Shown in pieces: positions 1 through 10,109 of a stretch of 64,000 bases of DNA; the stretch's first letter is position 1; each line of letters begins with the position of its first letter. The position numbers and the translations under genes are program-made. The notes below the pieces were generated by a model, which was given only the letters and a program-made list of their open reading frames with translations, was not told where the DNA came from and searched no databases. This stretch comes from Lysobacterales bacterium (GTDB lineage Bacteria; Pseudomonadota; Gammaproteobacteria; Xanthomonadales; Ahniellaceae). The stretch spans positions 45,462-109,461 of the forward strand of contig JADKHK010000011.1 of assembly GCA_016721845.1 (NCBI GenBank), in the 5' to 3' direction.

Positions 1-1
1 C

Positions 2-3000
2 GGACGCGGCGTCGATGGCCTGATCGGCTGCACCCAGCCGCGGCGCATCGCCGCACGCAGCGTGGCCCGGCGCGTGGCCGAAGAAATCGGCACCCAGGTC
101 GGACAACTGGTCGGCTTCCAGGTGCGTTTCACCGAACAGGTCGCCGACACCTCGCTGATCAAGTTCATGACCGACGGCATCCTGCTCGCCGAGACGCAGC
201 GCGACCGCCTGCTTCAGCAGTACGACACCATCATCCTCGACGAGGCGCACGAACGCAGCCTCAATATCGACTTCCTGCTCGGTTACCTCAAGCAGCTGCT
301 GGCGAAGCGGCGTGACCTCAAGCTGATCGTGACCTCGGCTACGATCGACACCGCACGCTTCTCCGAGCACTTCGGGAATGCACCGGTGATCAATGTCGAA
401 GGCCGCACCTTTCCGGTCGATGTGCGCTATCGCCCGCTGGCCGAAGACCGCGACGAGCGAGGCGTGAATCAGGCGATCATCGCCGCGGTCGAGGAGATCG
501 GGCAAAGCGAAGCCCTGGCCGACGTGCTGGTGTTCCTGCCCGGCGAACGCGAGATCCGCGACGCCCATCTGGCCCTGTCACGGCGGAATTTCCGCGAGAC
601 CGAGATCCTGCCGCTGTACGCGCGCCTGTCGGCGAAGGAGCAGGACCGGGTGTTTCATCCCGGACCGAAGCGGCGCATCGTGCTCACCACCAATGTCGCC
701 GAAACCTCGCTGACGGTGCCGCGCATCCGTGCGGTGATCGATACCGGCAGCGCCCGCGTCGGTCGCTACAGCCCTCGGCACAAGGTGCAGCGCCTGCACA
801 TCGAGCCGATCTCGCAGGCCAGTGCCGACCAGCGCAAGGGCCGCTGCGGACGCCTCGGTCCGGGCCTCTGCATCCGTTTGTACGACGAGGCCGATTTCGT
901 GGCGCGTCCGCGCTACACCGATCCCGAGATCCTGCGCGCCTCGCTCGCGAACGTGGTGTTGCGCATGTTGAGCCTCGGGCTCGGCGACATCGCGCGCTTT
1001 CCGTTCCTGGAACGTCCGGAAGAGCGCGCGATCAACGAAGGCATCAGCCAGCTGGTCGAGCTCGGTGCGATCGGCGAGGCTCGCCACGAGTTGACTGCGC
1101 TGGGCCGCGACATGGCCCGCATCCCGATCGACGCCAAGCTCGCGCGCATGCTGATCGCGGCGCAGCAGCATGGCGCCGCCCGCGAGTTGCTGATCATCGC
1201 GTCCTTCCTGTCGATCCAGGATCCGCGCGAACGTCCGGCCGATGCGAAGCAGGCCGCGGACCTCGCGCATGCCCAGTTCGGCGATCCGAAATCCGATTTC
1301 GTCGCGGTGCTCAAGCTGTGGGAGGCGTATTCGACGGCGCATGAAGATCTGACCCAGTCGAAGTTGCGTGACTGGTGCGAGAAGCAGTTCCTGAGTTTCC
1401 TGCGCATGCGCGAATGGCGCGAGCTGCATCGGCAGTTGCTGGTGCTCGGCGACGAACTCGGGTGGCGCCTGAACAGCGAAGCCGCGTCGTTCGAAGCCCT
1501 GCATCGCGCGTTGCTCAGCGGCCTGCCGGCCAATCTCGCGCGCAAGGACGAGAAGGGCCAGTACCAGGGTACGCGCGGCAAGCGTTACGGCATCTTCCCG
1601 GGCTCCTTCGTCGCGAAGGCGCCGCCGTTGTGGCTGCTGTCGGCGACCCTGCTCGACACGCATAAGTTGTACGCGATCATGAATGCGCGCATCGAGCCGG
1701 AATGGGCGGTGCAGGAAGCCGCGCACCTGATCAAGCGCGCGCATCACGATCCGCACTGGAATCGTGGGCGCGGCCAAGTGATGGCCTACGAGCAGATCAC
1801 GCTGTTCGGACTGACCCTGGTGGAGCGCCGCCCGGTGCACTTCGGCACGATCGATCCGGTGCAGGCGCGAACGATCTTCATCCGCGAAGCGCTGGTGACG
1901 TGCGAACTGGACGCCAGGGCCGCAGTCGTTGCGCACAACCGGCGTGTGCTGGTGCAGGCGGCGGCGGAGGAAGCCAAGCAGCGCCGACACGGACTGCTGC
2001 GCGGCCCGGACGAACTGGCCGCGTGGTGGGAAGGCCGTTTGCCCGAAGGCATCACGACCACCAGGGCGTTCGACGATTGGGTCAAGCGGCTCGATCCGGA
2101 ACTGCGCCGCGGCCTCGAATGGTCACTCACCGACGTGCTCGAAGCGGGCGCCTCCACGGCCGAGCGCTTTCCGGAGAGTTTCATCGTCGGCAACCAGCGC
2201 CTGCGGTTGCATTACGCCTTCGATCCGAAGCTGGATGAGGATGGCGTCACCTTGGATCTGCCCTTGTCCTTGCTGAATGCGGTGTCGGAGGCGCGGGCCG
2301 AATGGCTGGTGCCGGGATTGCTGGAAGCGAAGGTCGCGGAACTGATCCGCGCCTTGCCGAAGGCGTTGCGCCGCAATTTCGTGCCGGCGCCGGATTTCGC
2401 GCGCGCCTTCGTGCAGGCCGAGCTGCCCGGCGATCGCGGGCTGCTGCAAGCACTGGCGTCGTGGTTGGCCAAGGTGGCGGGCGTGACGTTGCCGATCACC
2501 CTGTTGCATGAGGCGAACGCGAGTCTGCCGAGCTTTCTGCGGATGCGCTTCCGCTTGCTCGATGCGAATGCCAAGGTGCTTGCCGTCGGCCGCGATCTCG
2601 ACGCCCTGCGCCGCGAGTTCGGGACGCTGGCCCGCGAAGCCTTCGCGGTGCAGACCAGCCGCGACTTCGCGCGCGAAGACGTGCGCGTGCTGCCGGCGCA
2701 CGCATTGCCCGAGATCGTCCGGACCGATACCGGCCTGTCGGCGTTTCCGGCCCTGGTCGATCGCGGCCATCGCGTCGATCTGGTCGTGTTCGAACGCGCC
2801 GATGACGCGGCGAGTGCGCATCGTGGCGGCATCGCGCGCCTGTTGCGCCTGGCCCTGATCGAAAAGTGCAAGCAGCTGCGCAAGCAGTTGCCGCTGGCGC
2901 CGAAACTCGCGCTCGCCTATACGCCGATCGCGTCGCCGGACCAGTTGCGCGAGGACATCGTCGAGGGCGCGCTTGCCGACCTGATCCATGCCGACCCGTG

Positions 3001-3523
3001 CACGGCGCGCAGCGAGGACAGCTTCCGGCTGTCGTTCCAGGCCATCGAGAAGCGTCTGTTCGGCGACTGCATCGAACGCCTGAAGGCGGTCGAAGCGACC
3101 CTTGCCGCGCATGCCGAACTGCTGCCGAAACTGAAGCCGCCGTTGATGGGATTCGCCACCGCGAACTTCGAGGATCTGCGCGAGCAGCATCGTCGCCTGG
3201 TGTTCGCGGGTTTCGCGAAGTTGTTCCCGCTGGCACGACTGAAAGATCTGCCGCGCTACCTGAAAGCCATGCGTCTGCGCGCCGAACGCCTGCAGAATGA
3301 TCCGCGCAAGGACCAGGCGCGCATGCTCGTGGTGCGCGACTTCGATGCGCAACTCGACCGACTCGCGGCCAACTGCCCGGCCGAACGCATCAGCGACCTG
3401 CGCTTCGTGCTCGAAGAACTCCGCGTGCAACTTTTCGCCCAGGAGCTCGGTACCCGCGAACCGGTCAGCGAGAAGCGAATGCAGAAATTGTTGGAGCAGG
3501 CGGAAGCAACGAACCTTTCCTGA
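2..3523 (+). CDS. hrpA: ATP-dependent RNA helicase HrpA (5' end outside window)
   Basis: DEAH-box RNA helicase acting on structured RNA or ribosome complexes in the cytoplasm. The frame is open from base 2, so the N-terminus with the Walker A motif lies upstream of the window. About 1173 residues remain. Visible motifs are PRRIAARSVA near the start (motif Ia region), DEAH within LDEAHERSLN (motif II), TSATID (motif III) and QRKGRCGR (motif VI). A long C-terminal part follows, as in HrpA proteins of about 1300 residues (DUF3418 region) and unlike the shorter DEAH helicases. It converges with the acyltransferase gene, with 8 bases between their stops. Family assignment is firm. Confidence 0.95.
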   Translation, partial: GRGVDGLIGCTQPRRIAARSVARRVAEEIGTQVGQLVGFQVRFTEQVADTSLIKFMTDGILLAETQRDRLLQQYDTIILDEAHERSLNIDFLLGYLKQLLAKRRDLKLIVTSATIDTARFSEHFGNAPVINVEGRTFPVDVRYRPLAEDRDERGVNQAIIAAVEEIGQSEALADVLVFLPGEREIRDAHLALSRRNFRETEILPLYARLSAKEQDRVFHPGPKRRIVLTTNVAETSLTVPRIRAVIDTGSARVGRYSPRHKVQRLHIEPISQASADQRKGRCGRLGPGLCIRLYDEADFVARPRYTDPEILRASLANVVLRMLSLGLGDIARFPFLERPEERAINEGISQLVELGAIGEARHELTALGRDMARIPIDAKLARMLIAAQQHGAARELLIIASFLSIQDPRERPADAKQAADLAHAQFGDPKSDFVAVLKLWEAYSTAHEDLTQSKLRDWCEKQFLSFLRMREWRELHRQLLVLGDELGWRLNSEAASFEALHRALLSGLPANLARKDEKGQYQGTRGKRYGIFPGSFVAKAPPLWLLSATLLDTHKLYAIMNARIEPEWAVQEAAHLIKRAHHDPHWNRGRGQVMAYEQITLFGLTLVERRPVHFGTIDPVQARTIFIREALVTCELDARAAVVAHNRRVLVQAAAEEAKQRRHGLLRGPDELAAWWEGRLPEGITTTRAFDDWVKRLDPELRRGLEWSLTDVLEAGASTAERFPESFIVGNQRLRLHYAFDPKLDEDGVTLDLPLSLLNAVSEARAEWLVPGLLEAKVAELIRALPKALRRNFVPAPDFARAFVQAELPGDRGLLQALASWLAKVAGVTLPITLLHEANASLPSFLRMRFRLLDANAKVLAVGRDLDALRREFGTLAREAFAVQTSRDFAREDVRVLPAHALPEIVRTDTGLSAFPALVDRGHRVDLVVFERADDAASAHRGGIARLLRLALIEKCKQLRKQLPLAPKLALAYTPIASPDQLREDIVEGALADLIHADPCTARSEDSFRLSFQAIEKRLFGDCIERLKAVEATLAAHAELLPKLKPPLMGFATANFEDLREQHRRLVFAGFAKLFPLARLKDLPRYLKAMRLRAERLQNDPRKDQARMLVVRDFDAQLDRLAANCPAERISDLRFVLEELRVQLFAQELGTREPVSEKRMQKLLEQAEATNLS

Positions 3524-3531
3524 GCGACGCG

Positions 3532-4608
3532 TCAGTCTGCGGCATCGGTGTGCCGTTCGCGCCAACGCTGCCGAACCGTGGCCGGCAATCGTTTGAGCCG
3601 CAGCGCGGGTTGCTCGACCAGATGCCATGACGCGACGGCGAGCACCAGCGCGATCAGGAATCCGCCAAGTGCATTGATGTGGTTGTGCGTATCGCCGGCC
3701 AGCGCCGCGATGATCTGCTGCGCCGGATAGCCCCATAGATAGATGCCGTAGGAGTAGTCGCCGAAACGGTTGAAACCGCGCCAGCGCGTGTCGTAGGCAA
3801 ACCAGAATACGAAGGCGACCTCGGTCGCAGCGAACAGAAGCGGGAACGCGGGCGTGCTCCGCCACATCCATGCCATGCCGGCCAACGCGAGCAACAGGCT
3901 GCCGCGAAGGGGAATGTGATCGCGATTGACGTAGCAGAACGCGCCCGCAACGAACAATGCGGCGAGGCGCAGGTACTCGTGCGGATTCGACATCGGCGTC
4001 TGGTCCGGATACAGCGATGCCAAGACGAGCATGGCGATCGCCGCGACGTTGAACAGCGCACGCCACGACAATGCACCGATCACGCCCATGGCCGCGACCA
4101 GCACGTACATGCGGACTTCCGCGGGCAGTGTCCAGATCGAGCCATTGACGACGTCGCTGCCCGGATTGCGCGTGAAGACGCCGGGCAATTGCCACTGGAG
4201 GAAGATGTCGAACTTCAGATTGCGCCAGATGTACCCGAAGGTGTCGGGGTGTTGGAAGTATTCGCGCAACGGGAGGTTGGTGAACACGGCCCCGAGGACG
4301 AAGGCCGACAGCAGCAAGCAGAACGCATAGCCGGGAACAATGCGGATCGCGCGCGCCCAGGCGAAATCGGCCAGTTGCGGATTGCGCAGGAAGCTTCCGG
4401 TCACCAGGAAACCGCTGACGATGAAGAACACATCGACGGCGATGCTGCCTGAATAGGTGCCCCAGTTCAGCCAGGCGAAGAGGTCGGCCGGCAAGGGATG
4501 CCCGGTGACGGCCGGCGCATGGCCGTAGATGACCATGCTCGCGGCGATGAAGCGAAGCAGGAGAAAGTTGTCGCTTTTTTGGGCGAGGCCGTCGGCGAGG
4601 GTCCGCAT
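3532..4608 (-). CDS. acyltransferase 3 family membrane protein (OafA/YrhL-like)
   Basis: Predicted integral membrane O-acyltransferase that would transfer acetyl or similar groups to an extracytoplasmic glycan or lipid. The 358-residue product starts with the family signature: FLLLRFIAASMVIYGHA near residues 15-31 carries the conserved R and the catalytic-type H, and a second conserved segment, DVFFIVSGFL, follows. About ten hydrophobic segments are spread over the length, and there is no extra SGNH domain. It is the last gene of a minus-strand set: the methyltransferase ends 5 bases upstream and the oxygenase lies beyond that. Substrate unknown; the context suggests a surface polysaccharide or glycolipid. 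Confidence 0.88.
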   Translation of the reverse strand: MRTLADGLAQKSDNFLLLRFIAASMVIYGHAPAVTGHPLPADLFAWLNWGTYSGSIAVDVFFIVSGFLVTGSFLRNPQLADFAWARAIRIVPGYAFCLLLSAFVLGAVFTNLPLREYFQHPDTFGYIWRNLKFDIFLQWQLPGVFTRNPGSDVVNGSIWTLPAEVRMYVLVAAMGVIGALSWRALFNVAAIAMLVLASLYPDQTPMSNPHEYLRLAALFVAGAFCYVNRDHIPLRGSLLLALAGMAWMWRSTPAFPLLFAATEVAFVFWFAYDTRWRGFNRFGDYSYGIYLWGYPAQQIIAALAGDTHNHINALGGFLIALVLAVASWHLVEQPALRLKRLPATVRQRWRERHTDAAD

Positions 4609-4613
4609 TGCGG

Positions 4614-5753
4614 TCAGTCCGGGCGTCGCATGCAGAATTCCGGCGTCAGATGCTTGTAGACGACCGGGCGTGCGCCGCGATCATTTCCGAGGATTGCCAT
4701 CATGTGAGTCGGCTTGATCCGACCCGCCTCGATTTCCGCCTGGTCGCGCGCCTGGACCCGGTCGATGAAGTCGCGATCCCACGTGCCGTTCGCGTCGAAG
4801 TGATGGCCGAAACTCCGGTCGACGATCGGCGTGACCAGGTTGCCGAATGCCAGGAAGAACTTGAAGCCGAAACGGTCGATCAGCAATGGCAGGATGTCTT
4901 GCGCGCGAACACCTTCGAAGCCTTCCACGGAACAGTCCCAATTCATGAACTCGTGTTCCTGTCGCCGCAACTGCAGGTTGTAGCGATGCGATTCCGGGAG
5001 TTCGCGCCAGAATTCCTGAAGCATGGCGAGGGCCTCGGGCCAGCGCTGGTGGCCATTGCGACCGATCATGTCCGACGTGATGAAAATGCCCTGGTCGCCG
5101 ATCGCACTCGCGATCGCATCGAACAGGTGCTCGAGTTCGACCACGTGATGCAGGCTCTGGTTCGCCATCACCACGTCGTAGCGCTCGGTCGGCTGCCATC
5201 GGTTGAAATCCGCGCGCGTGAATTCGAAGTGCCGGGCGAGTCCGTTCTCCGCTGCCAGTTGCTGCCCTCGCTCGAGCATCGGCCCGGTGAGGTCGAGGCA
5301 TTCGATCTTGAACTCGGCGAGGCCAGACGACTTCAGGGATGCGGCAATCCGCACTTCGGCATCGCAGTTGCCCGAACCAATGCTCACGATGCGCAAGGCT
5401 CGGCCGACCGCTTCGGCATGTTTCAGAATGCTCTTCGCAAAGAAGTCTTCGGGATGGGCGAAGCCGAAGGTTTCCTGCATGGGCCGGAGATAGGTGTTCG
5501 ACCAGTAGTGGAAGATCTCCGGAAGCGCATTCACGTCCACTTCCCCGGCGAACCTTTCGGTTTCCTGGGCGATGCGGGCCTCGTAATCGGATCTCGTGGC
5601 GGTGATTGTCGGCAGTGAACGCTTCAGCCGTACTCGCATCTCGGGAGGGAGGATTGGGGCCAGCTTGCGAAGGAGGTTGAAAACGATGTTCACGAGCACC
5701 TCGTTCTGCTGGGAAGCTGTCGCCGCTTGCGAATCGCTGGGACACGTCGGCAC
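4614..5753 (-). CDS. class I SAM-dependent methyltransferase
   Basis: The product of 379 residues has a Rossmann methyltransferase core. The glycine-rich SAM motif VSIGSGNCDAEV lies near residue 125, an acidic strand end CLDLTGPML follows, and VVMANQSLHHV matches the motif IV region. The flanking sequences are long and not recognised. The open frame begins with GTG at 5753; internal GTG or ATG codons (for example at EMRVRLKRS) are possible alternatives, so the N-terminus is uncertain. It sits 5 bases upstream of an acyltransferase and 30 bases downstream of a 2OG oxygenase, all on the minus strand, so an operon is likely. By context the substrate may be a glycan or lipid-linked sugar; the sequence itself does not show it. 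Confidence 0.8.
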   Translation of the reverse strand: MPTCPSDSQAATASQQNEVLVNIVFNLLRKLAPILPPEMRVRLKRSLPTITATRSDYEARIAQETERFAGEVDVNALPEIFHYWSNTYLRPMQETFGFAHPEDFFAKSILKHAEAVGRALRIVSIGSGNCDAEVRIAASLKSSGLAEFKIECLDLTGPMLERGQQLAAENGLARHFEFTRADFNRWQPTERYDVVMANQSLHHVVELEHLFDAIASAIGDQGIFITSDMIGRNGHQRWPEALAMLQEFWRELPESHRYNLQLRRQEHEFMNWDCSVEGFEGVRAQDILPLLIDRFGFKFFLAFGNLVTPIVDRSFGHHFDANGTWDRDFIDRVQARDQAEIEAGRIKPTHMMAILGNDRGARPVVYKHLTPEFCMRRPD

Positions 5754-5783
5754 TGTGTCAGACCATCCTTGTCAGCGGTCATC

Positions 5784-6782
5784 TTAACCGCCTCGAATCA
5801 TGCGGCGAACGAAGACCAGTGCCCGATAGACCCGACTGCCCTTGATCAGCCCGACCTGGCGTTGCAGGTGCTCGAATTGCGCCTGCACGCCCCGGATGTC
5901 GCGATACAGGCGCTGGATGTGCATGTCGCGGCGCTTGAGCAGCACTTTCAGTTCCTGCACGTCCTCCGCATCCAGGCTGCGGCCTTCGGCAAAACGCTCG
6001 GGCAGCGGGCGGTCGACATAAATCGTCGAATGCGTATCCGCGAGTTCCTCCTGCGGACGCTCCTGCGTGTAGAAATACAGCGCGATCGACTTGCGCGACA
6101 GCGCGCGCTTGTCTTCCGGCAGTGTGATGCGCGAGAAGCCGTGCCAGCTCCATTCGGTGGTCTCGAAAATCACCGCGCGATTGAACAGCGGCGTCACCGG
6201 CGTGATCGTGTCGTCGTCGGCATGCGGGTCGCTGTGCAATTCCAGACTGCCGCCCCAGGCATCGTCCCACTCGTGGTTCAGGTACACGATCAGGTTCAGG
6301 CGTCGATGCGCATGCGTCACCGGATGGCGATTGAAGTCGACATGCGCATCGAGATCCTGGCCTTCGCGATTCTCGTGCGTGCCGCCACCGAAATAATGCG
6401 GGTCGTATTGCAGGTCCTCGATACCGGTGATGCGCGAGACCAGGGCGAGGAATTCACGGGTCTGGATCAGGTCATCGAGTGCGGCGTAACTCGGGCCGAT
6501 GCCGCGAATCCGCTCGACCACGGCTTTTTGGCCGACTTCGCCATGCTCGTTCAGCGCGAACTTCGCATCGAAGACCGGAAACTCGGCGAGCAGACGGTCG
6601 GCCGCGGCTCGATCGAGAAAGTCGTCGATGACGACATGGCGGAACGGCTCGCGGCGCTGGAATTGCGCGGCGAGTTCGGGCAAGCGGGCGTGGGTGGCTT
6701 CGGAGATCACGTCGGCAGGAATCCGTGCAAGACCGCGCATTGTCCTGATTCGCGACAGGTTTGTCTGCAGGAGCGATGCCAT
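5784..6782 (-). CDS. 2OG-Fe(II) oxygenase with C-terminal coiled coil
   Basis: Predicted non-haem iron, 2-oxoglutarate-dependent hydroxylase of the prolyl-4-hydroxylase-like superfamily. The 332-residue protein shows the iron triad: H147 and D149 in LDAHVDF, and H214 in WSWHGF. An R/K-rich strand, ALSRKSIALYFY, fits the 2OG-binding arginine region. Residues about 260-320 form a heptad-like helix ending GSRVYRALVFVRR, a tail like the linkers seen in polysaccharide glycosyltransferases; compare GSLSWRLMAPLRVARR in the glycosyltransferase at 54-58 kb. The start is ATG at 6782, with an internal ATG at 6740 as alternative. Only 35 bases separate it from a divergent paralogue at 6818. Substrate unknown. 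Confidence 0.85.
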   Translation of the reverse strand: MASLLQTNLSRIRTMRGLARIPADVISEATHARLPELAAQFQRREPFRHVVIDDFLDRAAADRLLAEFPVFDAKFALNEHGEVGQKAVVERIRGIGPSYAALDDLIQTREFLALVSRITGIEDLQYDPHYFGGGTHENREGQDLDAHVDFNRHPVTHAHRRLNLIVYLNHEWDDAWGGSLELHSDPHADDDTITPVTPLFNRAVIFETTEWSWHGFSRITLPEDKRALSRKSIALYFYTQERPQEELADTHSTIYVDRPLPERFAEGRSLDAEDVQELKVLLKRRDMHIQRLYRDIRGVQAQFEHLQRQVGLIKGSRVYRALVFVRRMIRGG

Positions 6783-6817
6783 AATGATCGCCGCTGCCTG
6801 TTTGCCGAGAGTTGCCC

Positions 6818-8077
6818 ATGTTGAATCCCGCCGTGCGCGCCGCTTTGGTGCGCCATGCCGATGCGTTTCGCGATGCCCGGCCGTTCCGCCATGTCGTCAT
6901 CGACGACTTCTTCGAACCGGCAGTGGCCCAGGCGCTGCTGCAGTCGTTCCCGGGATTCGATGCGAAGTTCGCGCTGAACGAGATGGGTCAGGTCGGCGGC
7001 AAGGCAGTGCGCGAGCATGTGCGCGAATTGCCCGAGCCTTATCCGCAACTCGATGCCTGGCTGCAGACCCCGGATTTTCTCGGCAGCGTCGCGACCATCA
7101 CCGGCATTCCCGACCTGCTCTACGACGCCGACTACATCGGCGGCGGCACCCATGAAAATGTCGATGGCCAGGGCCTCGACATGCACATCGACTTCAACTT
7201 CCACCCGGGCAATCGCACCCATCGTCGCCTGAACCTGATCGTCTACCTCAACCCGGAATGGGAGGCGGCCTGGGGCGGCTGCATCGAACTCGCGGAAGAT
7301 CCCTGGAATCCGCACAACCGCAACAAGACCGCGGTGCTGCCGCTGTTCAATCGTGCAGTGATCTTCGAGACCAATGAGCGCTCCTGGCATGGCTTTCCGC
7401 GCATCAACCTGCCGGAAGGCCGGAAGTCGATCTCGCGCCGCTCGTTCGCGATCTATCTGTACACGAAGGAGCGACCGGTCGAGGAGACGGCGCCGGCGCA
7501 TGCGACCGTCTACGTGCCGGAGCCGCGCCCCGATCACCTCGTCGTCGGGCACGTGCTGACGGCCGAGGACGTGCGCGAACTCGATCGCCGCTTCGCCGGT
7601 GCGCGCGGCCAGCTGCATTTCCTGTACGAACGCGAGAAGGACGTGTCGCGCCAGTTCGAAGCCTACGACTACGCGTTGAACGAAGCCCGTGCAGCGGCCA
7701 AGCTCGACGTGCTCGGATTCGCTCGCCAGATCGGTGCGCCCGAGGGTTTCTGGCCCGATGCCTGGGCCGCCCGGAACGCGGCGATCACCCTGGAAATGGT
7801 CGAGTCCTGCAAGTCCGCGATCGCACGCGTCTGGGTCCCGGACGGCCTTGATGAGGGTTACGAACTCTGCATCGACATCGGTGGCCAGCGTGCCATCCAC
7901 CATCCGCGCGCCGGTCGTGTCAGCGAACTGGCTTTGCCGCTGAGGGCGCTGTCCGGCGAGCGCGTGACGATTCGCTTCGAGGCCAGTCGCGACTGGCAGC
8001 CGAGTTCGACCGGCGAATCCGGCGATACACGTGCACTCGCATTTCGCTTGATCGACCTGCGCCTGCGCCACGGCTGA
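6818..8077 (+). CDS. 2OG-Fe(II) oxygenase with C-terminal beta domain
   Basis: Paralogue of the minus-strand oxygenase next door. Both share PFRHVVIDDF near the N-terminus, DAKFALNE, GGGTHEN and the iron motif (here LDMHIDFNFHP, later RSWHGFPRI). I choose ATG at 6818 over the TTG two codons upstream (6812), giving 419 residues. The last 130 or so residues differ from the paralogue. They contain IARVWVPDGLDEGYEL and end in a predicted beta-rich domain, RVTIRFEASRDWQPSSTGES, which resembles C-terminal domains attached to bacterial glycan-modifying enzymes (my recollection; not tested). Three bases separate it from relA, so co-transcription is plausible. Target unknown; surface glycan or protein hydroxylation is the inferred role. 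Confidence 0.85.
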   Translation: MLNPAVRAALVRHADAFRDARPFRHVVIDDFFEPAVAQALLQSFPGFDAKFALNEMGQVGGKAVREHVRELPEPYPQLDAWLQTPDFLGSVATITGIPDLLYDADYIGGGTHENVDGQGLDMHIDFNFHPGNRTHRRLNLIVYLNPEWEAAWGGCIELAEDPWNPHNRNKTAVLPLFNRAVIFETNERSWHGFPRINLPEGRKSISRRSFAIYLYTKERPVEETAPAHATVYVPEPRPDHLVVGHVLTAEDVRELDRRFAGARGQLHFLYEREKDVSRQFEAYDYALNEARAAAKLDVLGFARQIGAPEGFWPDAWAARNAAITLEMVESCKSAIARVWVPDGLDEGYELCIDIGGQRAIHHPRAGRVSELALPLRALSGERVTIRFEASRDWQPSSTGESGDTRALAFRLIDLRLRHG

Positions 8078-8080
8078 GCG

Positions 8081-10080
8081 ATGAAGACATCGGCCTCGCA
8101 TCCGACTTCGCTCGGCGAGTGGCTGGCCCAGCACGCTGCCGTCGCGAAGCTGCTGGGCGAGGATGTGGTGTTGCCGAGCGTGGCGGATCCGGCGCTGGTG
8201 CCGACACTGACGCTGCTGCAGCATCTGCGTGTCGACAGCGACACCTTGGCGGCGACGCTGGCGCATGAGCTGCAGCTGGCGCCGGAAAAATTGCCGCCCA
8301 GCCTGCACGCGCTGGTCGATGGCCAGCGCGAGGCCGGGCGGGTCTGGACGCTGTATGCCGAGAAGGGCCAGGGTGTCGCGCCGGAAGGTCTGCGCCGCTT
8401 GCTGCTGGCGATCATTCGCGACTTGCGCGTGATTTTCATTTTGCTGGCGCGGCAGCTGGTGCGGCTGCGCACTGCGGCGGCGTTGCCGGAACACGAGCAG
8501 CGTGCGTTGGCGCAACTCACCGCCGACATCCATGCGCCGCTCGCGAACCGGCTCGGCATCTGGCAATTGAAGTGGGAACTGGAGGATCTGTCGTTCCGAT
8601 TCCTGAACCCCGAGGCCTACCGCCGCATCGCGAATGCGCTGGACGAGCGCCGCGGCGACCGCGAAGCCTTCATCGAACGCGTGAAGCGCGAGCTGACCGA
8701 TACGTTGCGCCGTGAAGGCATCGAGGTCGATGTCGCCGGGCGCCCGAAACACATCTATTCGATCTGGCGCAAGATGAGCCGCAAGCAAGTCGACGTCGAT
8801 GGGCTCTACGACATTCGCGCGGTGCGGCTGATGGTGAAGGATGTCGCGAGTTGCTACGCCGCGCTCGGCATCGTCCATGCCTTGTGGCCGCCGGTGCCGG
8901 GCGAGTTCGACGATTACATCGCGCGGCCCAAGGGCAACAACTATCGCTCGCTGCATACCGCGGTCGTCGGGCCGGAGGGCAAGACGCTGGAAATCCAGAT
9001 CCGCACGCCGGAGATGCACGAACATGCCGAACTCGGCGTCGCTGCGCACTGGCGCTACAAGGAGGGCGGCGGCGGCGATGCGGCGTTCGAACGCAAGATC
9101 GCCGGCCTGCGCAACCTGCTCGAAGCCAAGGCCGACACCGAGTCGGACGCCGCGCTGCTGGCGGGTCTGCAGACCGAAGTGGTCGAGGATCGCGTCTACC
9201 TGCTGACCCCGCAGGGCCGCGTCGTGGACTTGCCGAAAGGCGCGACCGTGCTGGATTTCGCCTACCACATCCATACCGATGTCGGGCACCGCTGTCGCGG
9301 CGCCCGATTGAATGGACGCCTGGTGCCGCTCGATCATGCGCCGGTCAGCGGCGAGACCGTCGAGATCATCACCGGCAAGGTCAGCGAACCCAAGCGCGAC
9401 TGGCTGATCGCCTCGCGCGGATTCCTGACTTCGCCACGTGCCAGGGAAAAGGTCCGCACCTGGTTCAAGAAACTTGATCACGATCGCAATGTCGTCGCCG
9501 GTCGCGAATTGCTGGACAAGGAACTGAAGCGACTCGCGTTCCACGAGGTCGACCTGTCCTCGCTGCCGGGTCGCTTCAACCTCAAGACCATGGACGACCT
9601 GCAGGTCGCGATCGGTGTCGGTGAAGTGACGCCGGGACACATCGCGCGCGCATTGCAGGACATCGTCCAGCCCAAGGTCGAGAAGCCCGAGCTCAGCGCC
9701 GATCCGGTGCGCCTGCGGCCGCGCGATAAGGATGCGATCACCATTGAAGGGGTCGGCAACCTGCTGACGACGATGGCGCGCTGCTGCCAGCCGGTGCCGG
9801 GCGATCCGATCATCGGCTGGCTGACCAAGGGCCGCGGCGTCAGCGTGCATCGGCAGGGCTGCAAGAGTTTCAACAACCTGGTCGCGCGCGATCCTGGCCG
9901 CGTCATCCACGTCGACTGGGGCGGGCGCAGCGGCGAATACGAAGTCGACGTGCTGGTGCGCGGCTATGACCGCAAGGGCCTGCTGAAAGACGTGTCCGCG
10001 GCAATCGCGGCAGCCGATGCCCATGTGCTCGCGGCCAGCACCCGTCTCGACCGCGACCACGGCATCGCCGAGATGTTCTG
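8081..10080 (+). CDS. relA: RelA-type (p)ppGpp synthetase, ACT domain truncated
   Basis: Ribosome-associated synthetase of the stringent response alarmone. Domain order: a degenerate HD region in which the catalytic HD motif is absent (RVIFILLARQL in place of a typical LADRLHN segment), so hydrolysis is unlikely; the synthetase domain with RPKHIYSIWRKM, YDIRAVRLMV, RPKGNNYRSLHTAV and EIQIRT; a TGS domain from VYLLTPQGRVVDLP; a zinc-finger/CC region with ARCCQPVPGD; then an ACT domain that stops being recognisable after ASTRLDRDHGIAEM near 10075. About 40 residues normally following are missing. The frame stays open to 10474, but that stretch is the aldolase gene read in the wrong frame. Either a real deletion or an assembly fault. 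Confidence 0.88.
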
Positions 10081-10109
10081 CAGTCCTTCTGACCCACCGG
10101 AAATCCGCC

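Noticed and set aside
2123..4195. 690-codon minus-strand open frame across the hrpA 3' end and acyltransferase gene
   Set aside because: It overlaps both recognised genes in other frames and reads as arginine/glutamine-rich noise.
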